Shown here: piece after piece, positions 37,462-46,198 of the stretch
Numbering within the stretch: the stretch's first letter is position 1
How the letters are laid out: the number at the start of each line of letters is the position of its first letter
From: Granulicella cerasi
GTDB lineage: Bacteria > Acidobacteriota > Terriglobia > Terriglobales > Acidobacteriaceae
Direction of reading: 5' to 3'
Assembly: GCF_025685575.1 (NCBI RefSeq)
Contig: NZ_JAGSYD010000003.1
Span: forward strand, 496,001 to 560,000
Length of the DNA stretch: 64,000 bases
The notes under the pieces: generated by a model
Seen by the model: only the letters and a program-made list of their open reading frames with translations
Databases searched by the model: none
Told to the model about the DNA's origin: nothing
Translations under genes and position numbers: made by a program

Positions 37462-40335
37462 CTACTGCGCGTTCAGTTCGCGGACGACCGGCGTCGCTTG
37501 CGTGCTGTCCAACCACAGAGCGTGTCCAGCAGCCGTCAGGTAAAGCACCGCAGGGTTGCCACCCGTCAATACGACGCGGCCCGTCGAAGCCGTCGCTGCT
37601 GTGGATGAGGTGCTCACGTCCGGGGTTGTAGCCGAAGCGCTCACCTGATCGAGCAACGCGGTCACAGCCGCTCCGCTCACGGTGACAAGGCCAGACTCCG
37701 GCACAACGGTCGCCGTGATCGGGCCGCGTGTCGACAGCGCGTACGTTCCACTCAAAGCCACCGTTGCGTTCGAGACCTGAGCTTCGAGCGTTCCCTGTCC
37801 GCCGGAGGTTGCGTAGTCAAGGTAGTAGCCCGCATTCGCCGATGCGAAGTAGAACACGTAGTTAGTGCCGCTGCAGTCGATGCATCCGGAGAGTCCCGAT
37901 GCGGCAAGCTTCACGTTCGCTCGACCGTTCGTGGCCACCGTGTAGGTTCCCACTACCGCTCCCTGCGAGAAGGCCCCGTTGGCGCTGCGGTCCTGCGATC
38001 CAGTAATACCGCCCGCGCCATCGAAGCTCAACAGCCCGATCTGCACATCCGGGAAGTAGGCCTGGGCACTGCTAACGCCGAGTTTCGACTCGCTGAAGAC
38101 GCTCGTCCCGAGCAACGATGCGGTGGCGAAGCTGCCGTTTGCAATCGTCTGCATCGTGGTGTCGCCTACCAGCAGAGCTTGTCCGCCGCTTGCGGCCGCA
38201 TCGGTTGAGAGCAACATCCACTGCGAGGCCGAAACGACATAGACCGCGAAGTGCGTTGTGCCGGACGCGCTCACCAATGTGAGCGTGCCGCGACCGTTCG
38301 TGTTCAGCGTGAACGCTCCCGAAGTGCTGACGACCGGGGTCGAACTCGCCGCGGTTACCCACTCCGAGCTGCTCACCGCTCCGGTGGAGGCAAGCTGCAA
38401 CTCGCCCACCAAGCCTGCCTTTGTCAGCGCTGTCGCCGTGCTGCCAGCGGACCATCCTGCAAGCCCCAGCGCATAGCCATTCGCGTTCGCTGCGAGCGTG
38501 AAGTTTGCCGTCGTCTGCCTGGCGAAGCGGCCGGTCAAGCGCGCTCCAGTGGCGTCGATCTCAACAAGGCTCCCCGCAGAAGCCACACTGTTTGAAAGCC
38601 CGCTCGTGGCAAGCGCGAAGGAGATGCTGCCAGCGGCGCTCGTCAACGTAATCTGGCCGCGACCATCAGCGCCCACGGCATACGTCGACGCTATGAGCGC
38701 GGCGTTTGTCGTCGCCGCCGAAAGCGCCGTTCCGTTCGTGTCCATCACGCCGGTGGTGACGTGTCCGTTACCGTCCACGGTAAAGCTGCCGACCTTCGCC
38801 AACGGCACACCGTTCACGTCAAAGCCCGACAGCTCGAACGCATATTGCCCGTTGAGCTCGCTGTTCGCCGCCGAGCCTCGCGAGGCGTTGATCGTGAAGG
38901 TCATCGCCTGCGTGCCGGTAGCGCCTTGCGTGTCCGTCGCCTGCACGATCACGTTCGCAAAAGGACTACCGGTGTTGGTTGTCGGCGTTCCGCTGATCAC
39001 GCCCGTGGCGGAGTTGATGCTGAGCCCCGCAGGCAACGCGCTGCCCGAGGAAGCCACCGCAAACGTATAAGGCGATGTGCCGCCGATCGCCGTCACCTGA
39101 AAGCGGAACGGGAACCCGACTTCGCCCGTCGCCGTCGCTGCCGAGGTGATCTGCGTGCTCACCACAGAAAACGTGAGTGACTGCGTAGCCGAGGTCTGCG
39201 TACCCACCTTTACGGCCACGCCGATCGTGTAGTTGCTCACACTGGTCGGCGTGCCAGAGAGCACACCGCTGCTGCTCAGCGTCATGGTGGAAGGCAGCGA
39301 ACCCGAAACGATAGACCAGGTTGGCGTCCCGCTGCCGCCGCTGTACGTCAACTGCTGACTGTAGGCCACGTTCACATGGGCCGACGGCAGTGAAGTCGTC
39401 GTGATCACCACCGGCGCAACCACTGTGATCGTGAACGAGACGCTCGCGGAGGTCTGCGCACCGACGGTCACTGCGGTCGAGAACGTGTATGTGCCCGTTG
39501 TCGTGGGTGTGCCCGAAAGCAGACCCGAGGCGCTCAGGCTGATACCCGGCGGAAGCGATCCGGTCGCAGCCCACGTCGCCGTGCCCGTGCCGCCGCCCGT
39601 GTATGCGAGCTGCTGGCTATACGCTGTGCCGGTGATGCCCGAAGGCAACGTTGCGGGGGTGACCACCGGCGGCTGCGCATTCACCGTGAGTGTCAGGGTC
39701 TGCACCGCGGTCACAGGCGTCGGTGCCGAGTCGGTAAGCGCGAGCGTGAAGGTCGCACTGCCCGCCGTCGTCGGAGTGCCCGTGATCGCCCCCGTGGCGG
39801 CGTTCAGTGACAGACCCGCAGGAAGTGTGCCACTGGAGATGGACCACGTCAGCGTCCCCGTGCCGCCTGTCGACGCGGGCGTAACGTTGTATGCCGTGCC
39901 CACCACGCCGGTCGCGAGGGTAGTCGTCGTAATCACCGGCGCCGCCGTCACCGTAATCGTCACCGAGTAAGCCTGCGACGGCGCGGCGATCGAGGTCGCG
40001 GTGACCGTCGCGCTTGTAGCCGTCGTCGGGGCCGTGTACGGAACAGTAATCGTCTTCGTCTGACCGGAGATCGATGTGGTCTGTGTGCCCAGCGTGCCGC
40101 CGCCGGCCACGGTGAACGTCACACCGCCGGGGGTCTTATCGTTCGTCACCTTCGCCGTGATGGTTCCGGTCTGCCCCGTGTCCATAGACAGCGTGGACGA
40201 GCTAAGGAAGAGCGCAACGAGCGAAGCGCTTCCTGTTCCACCATCGCTGCACGAAGCCATCCCCAATGCAGCCAGCATCGCAAGACAGGGGAAGATCACA
40301 CGGAAGATGCTTCGGGAACGACGAGCGACCAACAT
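37462..40335 (-). CDS. large lipoprotein with putative Ig (He_PIG) repeats
   Basis: 957 residues from ATG 40335, which follows CTGGAGG. The signal peptide ends in a lipobox-like LGMASC. Residues about 100-500 are a series of putative Ig modules with the cadherin-like hallmark LPAGLSLNAATGAITGTPTT and variants (LPPGISLSASGLLSGTPTT, LPSTMTLSSSGVLSGTPTS). The remainder has repeats around TVDGNGHVTTGVMD and VGADGRGQITL. Such proteins are surface or adhesion factors; no enzyme domain is seen. A LacI-type operator 43 bp upstream suggests it belongs to the N-acetylglucosamine regulon. Confidence 0.82.
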   Translation of the reverse strand: MLVARRSRSIFRVIFPCLAMLAALGMASCSDGGTGSASLVALFLSSSTLSMDTGQTGTITAKVTNDKTPGGVTFTVAGGGTLGTQTTSISGQTKTITVPYTAPTTATSATVTATSIAAPSQAYSVTITVTAAPVITTTTLATGVVGTAYNVTPASTGGTGTLTWSISSGTLPAGLSLNAATGAITGTPTTAGSATFTLALTDSAPTPVTAVQTLTLTVNAQPPVVTPATLPSGITGTAYSQQLAYTGGGTGTATWAATGSLPPGISLSASGLLSGTPTTTGTYTFSTAVTVGAQTSASVSFTITVVAPVVITTTSLPSAHVNVAYSQQLTYSGGSGTPTWSIVSGSLPSTMTLSSSGVLSGTPTSVSNYTIGVAVKVGTQTSATQSLTFSVVSTQITSAATATGEVGFPFRFQVTAIGGTSPYTFAVASSGSALPAGLSINSATGVISGTPTTNTGSPFANVIVQATDTQGATGTQAMTFTINASRGSAANSELNGQYAFELSGFDVNGVPLAKVGSFTVDGNGHVTTGVMDTNGTALSAATTNAALIASTYAVGADGRGQITLTSAAGSISFALATSGLSNSVASAGSLVEIDATGARLTGRFARQTTANFTLAANANGYALGLAGWSAGSTATALTKAGLVGELQLASTGAVSSSEWVTAASSTPVVSTSGAFTLNTNGRGTLTLVSASGTTHFAVYVVSASQWMLLSTDAAASGGQALLVGDTTMQTIANGSFATASLLGTSVFSESKLGVSSAQAYFPDVQIGLLSFDGAGGITGSQDRSANGAFSQGAVVGTYTVATNGRANVKLAASGLSGCIDCSGTNYVFYFASANAGYYLDYATSGGQGTLEAQVSNATVALSGTYALSTRGPITATVVPESGLVTVSGAAVTALLDQVSASATTPDVSTSSTAATASTGRVVLTGGNPAVLYLTAAGHALWLDSTQATPVVRELNAQ

Positions 40336-40377
40336 AAACGCCTCCAGCCGAGGAAACCACGGCGACCGAACAAAATC

Positions 40378-40393
40378 TTGCAACCGATTGCAT
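40378..40393. promoter_or_regulatory. LacI-type operator A (upstream of the Ig lipoprotein)
   Basis: TTGCAACCGATTGCAT, 14 of 16 positions shared with the perfect palindrome at 48561. It lies 43 bp before the lipoprotein start and just after the lacI-family gene stop. Confidence 0.72.
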
Positions 40394-40447
40394 GAATCTG
40401 CGGCTAATGTAGCGCGTCCATCCCACTGCTCGCAACTGAAATCCGAT

Positions 40448-41461
40448 TCAGGCCTTGCGAGAGGACCGCGCCGGGGCGGCACCCGTGGTCGCGCGGACAG
40501 CCAAGCGCGACTCCAGCACGCAGCGAACGTCGGCGCTTTCTGCGCCCTGCATGGCCTTCATCAACAGATCGAACGCGATCTGCCCGGCCGCATCGCAGCG
40601 CGCGGAAATACTGGTCAGCGCCGGAAACGTCGAAGCGCCGAGCACGTCATCGCATCCGATCACGCTGAACTCTCGCGGCACCGAAACGCCATGTTCCAGC
40701 AAACCAGCCAGCAGACCATGCGCCACAAGATCGTCGAAAGTGATCGCCGCCGTTGCCCCCGTACCACGCACTTCTGCCACGACCTGACGACCCGCTTCGA
40801 AGCTGGCACGTCGCGCTCCGATCGCCACGCTCTCCATGCCAGCTTTGCGAACAGCACGCTTCAAGGCGCGGCGGCGCTCCTGGTCCGACCACGAGTTTGA
40901 GGGGCCGCTTACATACACGATGCGACGATGTCCGAGCTGCGCCAGATGCTCCACCGCCGCGTGAATGCCTGCAGCCGCGTCGATGAGCACCCGCGGGATG
41001 CCGCGCGTGTCGCGGTTCACCAGCACCAGCGGACGCCGCTCGGCGAGTTCGCTGATCTGTTCGTCCTGCATACGCGACGATGCCAGAATGAAGCCTTCCA
41101 CCTGCAGAGCTAATCGTTGCGTCAGCGTGTGCTCGCGGTCCGCGTCTTCGTCGGAGTCGCCGAGGAAGACGCTGTAACCCGCAGCGTCCGCACCCGCCTG
41201 CGCGGCACGAATCAGTGGAGGAAAGAAGGGGTTCGCAACATCCGGCACGACGATGGCGATATTTGTGTGGCGGCCAGTGCTGAGTGCACGCGCCGTCTGG
41301 TTCGGCTGATAACCCAATTCCTTCGCCGCGCGCAGTACGCGCTTGACGGTCTCTTCTCCAATCAATTCAGGGCGACCAAAAGCGCGCGAAACGGTTGCAC
41401 GAGAAACCTGTGCGAGTTTCGCTACGTCGCTGATGGTGGGGAGTCTTTTTTCGCGGGCCAC
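40448..41461 (-). CDS. LacI-family regulator, probable N-acetylglucosamine/chitin repressor
   Basis: 337 residues. The LacI helix-turn-helix and hinge read TISDVAKLAQVSRATVSRAFGRP and ARALSTGRHTNIAIVVPDVANPFF, and the ligand domain has GYSVFLGDSDED, LVNRDTRGIPRVLID and FSVIGCDDVLGA. It is divergent from the SSS-nagB-nagA-chitinase operon, with operator B between them. The same 16-bp site occurs before the Ig lipoprotein and the GH20 gene. The usual Arg/Ala-type hinge predicts a site centred on CG, as found. Its effector is probably an amino sugar or its phosphate (inference). This differs from the NagC/NagR systems of other phyla. Confidence 0.92.
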   Translation of the reverse strand: MAREKRLPTISDVAKLAQVSRATVSRAFGRPELIGEETVKRVLRAAKELGYQPNQTARALSTGRHTNIAIVVPDVANPFFPPLIRAAQAGADAAGYSVFLGDSDEDADREHTLTQRLALQVEGFILASSRMQDEQISELAERRPLVLVNRDTRGIPRVLIDAAAGIHAAVEHLAQLGHRRIVYVSGPSNSWSDQERRRALKRAVRKAGMESVAIGARRASFEAGRQVVAEVRGTGATAAITFDDLVAHGLLAGLLEHGVSVPREFSVIGCDDVLGASTFPALTSISARCDAAGQIAFDLLMKAMQGAESADVRCVLESRLAVRATTGAAPARSSRKA

Positions 41462-41524
41462 AGAGAGAGTCTAGCCGAGCGTATGCGATTGCAGTGCAAA
41501 GATTTCAGCAACACCTCTTCCTTT

Positions 41525-41540
41525 GTGCAATCGGTTGCAT
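41525..41540. promoter_or_regulatory. LacI-type operator B (lacI / SSS-nagBA intergenic region)
   Basis: GTGCAATCGGTTGCAT, 14 of 16 positions shared with the site at 48561. It lies between the divergent regulator (start 41461) and the symporter (start 41572), so it could give both operon control and autoregulation. Confidence 0.75.
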
Positions 41541-41571
41541 GTATATTCCATGGCAGGAGCCCGCCACACCA

Positions 41572-43116
41572 ATGAAGACTGCTGACTGGGTCGTTCTCTG
41601 CGGATACTTCGCCCTCATGCTTGGCATGGGGCTATGGGCGCGCACCAAGGTCAAGTCTGCGGCGGACTTCTTCACCGCTGGTGGCGCGTTGCCGTGGTGG
41701 CTTTCAGGCATCTCGCACCATATGTCGGGCTATAGCTCGGCAGTGTTCGTAGGCTTCGCCGCGATCGCCTACACCAGCGGCCTCAGCCTCTATATCTGGT
41801 GGGCGTGCTCCATCGCTATCGCTCTGGCGCTCGGCTCCACGGTCTTCCCAGGTCGCTGGTCGCGCATGCGCCAACGCTTCGGCATCATCTCCCCGTTGGA
41901 GTACCTCGCAACGCGTTACAACCTGCCTGCACAACAACTGCTCGCCTGGAGCGGTGCAATCCTCAAGATCTTCGACGTCGGTGCAAAGTGGACTTCAGCA
42001 GCAATCCTGTTGCAGGTCTTTGCGGGCGTGCCAACGCTCTATGGCGTACTGCTGACCGGCACGGTGACCCTGGTCTATTCGGTGATCGGCGGCCTGTGGG
42101 CCGATGCCCTGACGGACATGAGCCAGTTCGTGATTCAGCTCATCGCAGGCTTCGCCATGCTCATTGCCGTGCTGGCAAAGCTCGGTGGCGTCTCGGCGTT
42201 GTGGACCGTCTGGCAGAAGCTGCCCGCCGATCATCATCACCTCTTCACCGGCCAGTACACCGTAGTCTTCGCCAGCGTATATCTGCTGGTGAACATGCTC
42301 TCGTACAACGGCGGCACCTGGAACCTGGCACAGCGCTTCATTGCTGCCCCCGATGCACAGTCTGCGAAGCGCGCGGCGCGACTCTCGGCCGCTCTGTATC
42401 TCGTGTGGCCGCTGGTGCTGCTCTTCCCGATGTGGGCCGCGCCGTTACTGCTGCCCCATCTGAAGAACCCCTCCGACTCCTACGGCATGTTGGCGCGGAT
42501 GCTGCTGCCACAGGGCCTCGTTGGTCTGGTACTCGCAGGACTCTTCGCACACACGATGGCGATGACCTCCTCTGACGCAAATGCCATCTCCGCCGTAGTG
42601 GTGCGTGACATCCTGCCCGCTCTGCGCAAAGATCGCGAGCGTCCCGGCGACGCCGTGCAACTGCGCGCAGGGCGAATCTGCACGCTGCTCTTCCTGGCGA
42701 CGAGCATGTGCATCGCGCTGGGCGCGGACCACTTTGGCGGCGTCATTGGCCTGCTGATCCTTTGGTACGCTGCGCTCGTCGGTCCCATCGCAATCCCCAT
42801 GATGCTTGGCATGATCGGCTGGTTCCGTCGCTCGGGCGCTGCCGCGGCCATCGCATCCTGGTGTGCTGGCGTGGTGTGCTTCGCCCTCATCAAGTTCGTC
42901 TTCGCCGAAAAGATCAATCGCCTGCCCGGTGATTTGACCACCACCATCACGGTTGCAGGTCCTGTGCTTTCTGCGCTCTTCGTCTTCATCGGCGTGGGCA
43001 TCGTGTGGCCCACGAAGAACCCGCACGTGCAACCGCTGCTTCAAATTCTGACGCACGACGAGGAAGACCCTACGTCGTCCATTTCACTCGAGACAGCAAG
43101 GAAGAAAATCGCATGA
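41572..43116 (+). CDS. sodium:solute symporter (SSS family), probable N-acetylglucosamine importer
   Basis: 514 residues with 13-14 membrane helices. Family features are ADFFTAGGALPWWLSGISHHMSGYSS near the N-terminus, the conserved GGLWADALTDMSQFVIQLIAG and NGGTWNLAQRF, and the late LVLAGLFAHTMAMTSSDANAISAVVVRDI. The location directly before nagB and nagA, behind a LacI-type operator, makes GlcNAc or chitobiose the likely substrate (inference). The frame is open upstream to 41494, but that part contains the operator, so ATG 41572 is chosen. The stop overlaps the nagB start (ATGA). Confidence 0.9.
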   Translation: MKTADWVVLCGYFALMLGMGLWARTKVKSAADFFTAGGALPWWLSGISHHMSGYSSAVFVGFAAIAYTSGLSLYIWWACSIAIALALGSTVFPGRWSRMRQRFGIISPLEYLATRYNLPAQQLLAWSGAILKIFDVGAKWTSAAILLQVFAGVPTLYGVLLTGTVTLVYSVIGGLWADALTDMSQFVIQLIAGFAMLIAVLAKLGGVSALWTVWQKLPADHHHLFTGQYTVVFASVYLLVNMLSYNGGTWNLAQRFIAAPDAQSAKRAARLSAALYLVWPLVLLFPMWAAPLLLPHLKNPSDSYGMLARMLLPQGLVGLVLAGLFAHTMAMTSSDANAISAVVVRDILPALRKDRERPGDAVQLRAGRICTLLFLATSMCIALGADHFGGVIGLLILWYAALVGPIAIPMMLGMIGWFRRSGAAAAIASWCAGVVCFALIKFVFAEKINRLPGDLTTTITVAGPVLSALFVFIGVGIVWPTKNPHVQPLLQILTHDEEDPTSSISLETARKKIA

Positions 43117-43874
43117 TCGCCAACGCAGAGGAGCAGACCATCATCCCTTTCATCGCTCCCAACCGTGACGCACTTGGAGTAGCCGCCGCGCAGGATGTCG
43201 CTACTGAACTTCGCCATCTCCTGCAAAAGCAAGCCACAGTGCGCGTGGTCTTTGCCGCTGCGCCCAGCCAGTCCTCCATGCTTGCAGCGCTTTGCGCAGC
43301 TCCCGATATTGAATGGACGCGCGTCGTCGCGTTCCACATGGACGAGTACATTGGCCTGCCCGAGGCTGCGCCCCAGCGCTTCGGCAACTTCCTGCGCCGC
43401 CACATCTTTGATCTGCTCCCCTTCGCAGCCGTGAATTTACTCGACACCACCGGTGATCCTGAAGTCGCCGCGACAAAGTACGCAGCGCTGTTGCATGAAG
43501 CTCCTATCGACATCGTTCTCTGCGGCATCGGAACGAACGGCCACCTGGCGTTCAATGATCCGCCCGCCGACTTCAACGATGCGAAGTCGGTAAAGGTCGT
43601 CGAGCTCGACCTCGCTTGCCGCCAGCAGCAGGTGGACGATGAATGCTTCGACGCGCTGGCTGAAGTACCGCACCAGGCGTTGACGCTCACCGTACCGCGA
43701 CTGATGAAGAGCGGAGCCATGTTCTGCAGCGTACCCGGCGCGTTCAAGCGCGAGGCCGTGCAGCAAGCGCTCGAAGGCCCGCTTACCGAGACGTGCCCTG
43801 CCTCGATTCTTCGCCAGCATCCGCGCTGCAAGGTATATCTGGATGAAGAATCGGCGAGCCTGCTGAGCCGCTGA
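43113..43874 (+). CDS. nagB: glucosamine-6-phosphate deaminase
   Basis: Converts glucosamine-6-phosphate to fructose-6-phosphate and ammonia. 253 residues. FAAAPSQSSMLAAL is the phosphate-binding start, VVAFHMDEYIGL the family signature with the catalytic Asp, and CGIGTNGHLAFNDPP the second one; the commoner residue before GH is Asp, here Asn. The C-terminal VPRLMKSGAMFCSVPGAFKREAV fits. ATG 43113 overlaps the symporter stop and follows AAGGAAG; the longer open frame from 43005 overlaps the symporter and is not used. Confidence 0.93.
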   Translation: MIANAEEQTIIPFIAPNRDALGVAAAQDVATELRHLLQKQATVRVVFAAAPSQSSMLAALCAAPDIEWTRVVAFHMDEYIGLPEAAPQRFGNFLRRHIFDLLPFAAVNLLDTTGDPEVAATKYAALLHEAPIDIVLCGIGTNGHLAFNDPPADFNDAKSVKVVELDLACRQQQVDDECFDALAEVPHQALTLTVPRLMKSGAMFCSVPGAFKREAVQQALEGPLTETCPASILRQHPRCKVYLDEESASLLSR

Positions 43875-43888
43875 GAAGGAGTGACTCG

Positions 43889-45022
43889 ATGACGACTCTT
43901 CGCGGACGCGATCCACACACAGGAAAAGCTGTTGCCGTGCAGCTCTGCGAAGGTCGCATCGTCAGCATCGAACCAAGCGCTACAGACGAAGAGTGCTGGC
44001 TGAGCGCGGGACTCGTCGACCTGCAGGTGAACGGGTACGCCGGCTTCGATCTCAACGCGGAAGATCTCACGCTCGATACCATGCATCAGCTCACGCTTGC
44101 GTTGTTGCGCACCGGTGTGACGAGCTACCTCGCGACACTGATCACGCAGTCCGAGAAGCGCCTGATCGCGGCGCTCGCAACCATCGCCAAAGCGCGCGAG
44201 GCGTTCCCGCTTGTGAAGCACGCGCTGGTGGGCGTGCATATGGAGGGTCCCCATCTCTCGCCTGAAGATGGCGCGCGTGGCGCACATCCTCTCGAGCACG
44301 TGCGTACGCCTTCGATCGATGAGTTCGATCGCTGGCAGGCCGCTAGCGACAACATCATCCGGCTCGTCACGGTCTCTCCTCACTGGCTTGAAGCGCCTGA
44401 CTATATTCGCGCGTTGCGCGACCGCGACGTGCTGGTCTCGCTTGGCCATACGCACGCAGACAGCGAGCAAGTACGCGCGTCGATCGACGCAGGAGCACAG
44501 CTTTCAACGCATCTCGGCAACGGTGTTGCATCGACGCTTCCTCGCCACCCGAACCTTCTGTGGACGCAGCTCGCGGACGATCGCCTTACCGCGATGCTCA
44601 TCGCCGACGGCCATCACCTTCCCGATGACACGCTCCGCGTCTTCCTGCGAGCCAAAGGCCTGGAGCGGGTCGTGCTCGTCTCCGACACCGTGGCGTTGGG
44701 AGGATGCAAGCCCGGTCGATACCAGCAACCTGTCGGCGGTGACGTCGAGCTGCTGGCCAACGGACGTCTTCAGCTGAGCGGCACACCTTATCTCGCAGGA
44801 GCTGCACTGCCGTTGAAGGACGGCGTTGCTCACCTGGTGCAACGACTGAACATGCCTCTCGCCGATGCCTTGGCGCTCGCATCTACGCGCCCGGCGGCGT
44901 TGCTGCGTCGTCACGCATCGCTCGAAGTCGGTGCTCCAGCAGATCTGATTCGCTTCAAGCTCGACGCAGAGAATGGTTTTCAAGTCGAGAGCACTTACGT
45001 TTCCGGAGAGCTGATCGCATGA
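43889..45022 (+). CDS. nagA: N-acetylglucosamine-6-phosphate deacetylase
   Basis: Removes acetate from GlcNAc-6-phosphate, feeding NagB. 377 residues of the amidohydrolase fold. Motifs are AGLVDLQVNGYAGFDL, VGVHMEGPHLSPEDGARGAHP (metal Glu), VSLGHTHADSEQ and STHLGNGVAST (metal His residues), and VLVSDTVALGG with the catalytic Asp. The family usually has THLFNAM where THLGNGV stands here. It starts 14 bp after nagB, and its stop overlaps the chitinase start (ATGA). Confidence 0.93.
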   Translation: MTTLRGRDPHTGKAVAVQLCEGRIVSIEPSATDEECWLSAGLVDLQVNGYAGFDLNAEDLTLDTMHQLTLALLRTGVTSYLATLITQSEKRLIAALATIAKAREAFPLVKHALVGVHMEGPHLSPEDGARGAHPLEHVRTPSIDEFDRWQAASDNIIRLVTVSPHWLEAPDYIRALRDRDVLVSLGHTHADSEQVRASIDAGAQLSTHLGNGVASTLPRHPNLLWTQLADDRLTAMLIADGHHLPDDTLRVFLRAKGLERVVLVSDTVALGGCKPGRYQQPVGGDVELLANGRLQLSGTPYLAGAALPLKDGVAHLVQRLNMPLADALALASTRPAALLRRHASLEVGAPADLIRFKLDAENGFQVESTYVSGELIA

Positions 45023-46146
45023 ACTTCCGCAACACCGTGGCCGCGCTGGCCGTTAGCTCCTGCGTCACCGCAGCGACCGCTCAGTGCATCGACCACCCGC
45101 TCGTCATCGGCTATGTGCGTGGCCCGAACCACACGATGCAGCCGGGCGAAGTGAATCCGCACAAGATGAACCGTGCGCACTACGCGTTCCTCTACACCAA
45201 GGACGGCGGCGTTGTCGTCTCGAGTATCGACGAGCAGAACCTGAAGTATCTCGTCAGCTTGAAGAACGAAGTAACGAGCTTTACCGTGCTCGCCTCTGTC
45301 GGTGGAGGAGCGCACTCCGGCGACTTCTCTGACATCGCTCTCACCGAAGAGTCGCGCGCGAAGTTCAACGCAAGCTGCATCGCAGCGATCGAAAAGTATG
45401 GCCTTGACGGCATTGATGTGGACTGGGAGTATCCGCAGGCACCGCGCGCCGACAAGCGCTATCGCCCTGCGGATAAACAGAACTACACGCTGCTGCTACG
45501 CGATCTGCGTAAGGCGCTCGACGACGCATCGGCCAAGCTGCATCGGCCGCTGTACCTGTCCAGCGCCACCAACGGCAAGCAGTTTTTCCTGCGCAGCACG
45601 AACATGGGTGAGGCCGCTAAGTATCTCGACACCGTGGCGCTGATGGGCTACGACATCTTCGGACCAAGCAGCAGAACGACGGGCCATCATTCCGCGCTCT
45701 ATACAAACCCCGCGTCCCCGGCGCCGGTTTCGGACGATCAGTTCGTGAAGGACTACGTCGCTGCGGGCGTGCCTGCTGCAAAGATCGTGCTCGGTGTGCC
45801 GTTCTACGGCTACATGTGGAGCGAAGTGGATGGCACGGCGAATGGTCTCTTCCAACCGACGGATCCGAGTAAGGCGAAGGATGTCCCCTACCGCACCATC
45901 GTCTCCACATATGCGAAGAGCGGATCGGGTTTCACGCGCTACTGGGACGACAAAGCGGCCATGCCCTTCCTCTACAACTCCAGCACAGGACAATGGATCA
46001 GCTACGACGATCCCGAGTCACTCGCGAAGAAAGCGAGCTTCATCTGTGAGCACAAGCTCGGCGGCATGATGTTCTGGGAACTCAGCGGCGACTCCAACGA
46101 CACCTTACTCGACAGCATCGACAAGGGTCTCGGCATCCGTCGATAG
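45019..46146 (+). CDS. secreted GH18 chitinase
   Basis: Endo-acting chitinase using substrate-assisted catalysis. 375 residues with a signal peptide (FRNTVAALAVSSCVTAATAQ). The catalytic motif DGIDVDWEYP has the acid Glu137. VLASVGGGAHSGDF is the SxGG motif, YLSSATN and MGYDIFGP the other barrel strands, GVPFYGYMW follows, and it ends with GGMMFWELSGD. The single-domain form without a chitin-binding module suggests a chito-oligosaccharide enzyme. Last gene of the symporter-nagB-nagA unit and therefore under operator B. Confidence 0.94.
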   Translation: MNFRNTVAALAVSSCVTAATAQCIDHPLVIGYVRGPNHTMQPGEVNPHKMNRAHYAFLYTKDGGVVVSSIDEQNLKYLVSLKNEVTSFTVLASVGGGAHSGDFSDIALTEESRAKFNASCIAAIEKYGLDGIDVDWEYPQAPRADKRYRPADKQNYTLLLRDLRKALDDASAKLHRPLYLSSATNGKQFFLRSTNMGEAAKYLDTVALMGYDIFGPSSRTTGHHSALYTNPASPAPVSDDQFVKDYVAAGVPAAKIVLGVPFYGYMWSEVDGTANGLFQPTDPSKAKDVPYRTIVSTYAKSGSGFTRYWDDKAAMPFLYNSSTGQWISYDDPESLAKKASFICEHKLGGMMFWELSGDSNDTLLDSIDKGLGIRR

Positions 46147-46151
46147 GCACA

Positions 46152-46188
46152 AGAAAGCGGGCGGCCTAGATATGGCCGCCCGCTTTCT
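46152..46188. terminator. bidirectional terminator between chitinase and hexosaminidase
   Basis: A perfect 15-bp stem, AGAAAGCGGGCGGCC (46152-46166) with GGCCGCCCGCTTTCT (46174-46188), has a 7-base loop. A-rich and T-rich ends make it usable by both convergent genes. Confidence 0.88.
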
Positions 46189-46198
46189 CATGCCTGTA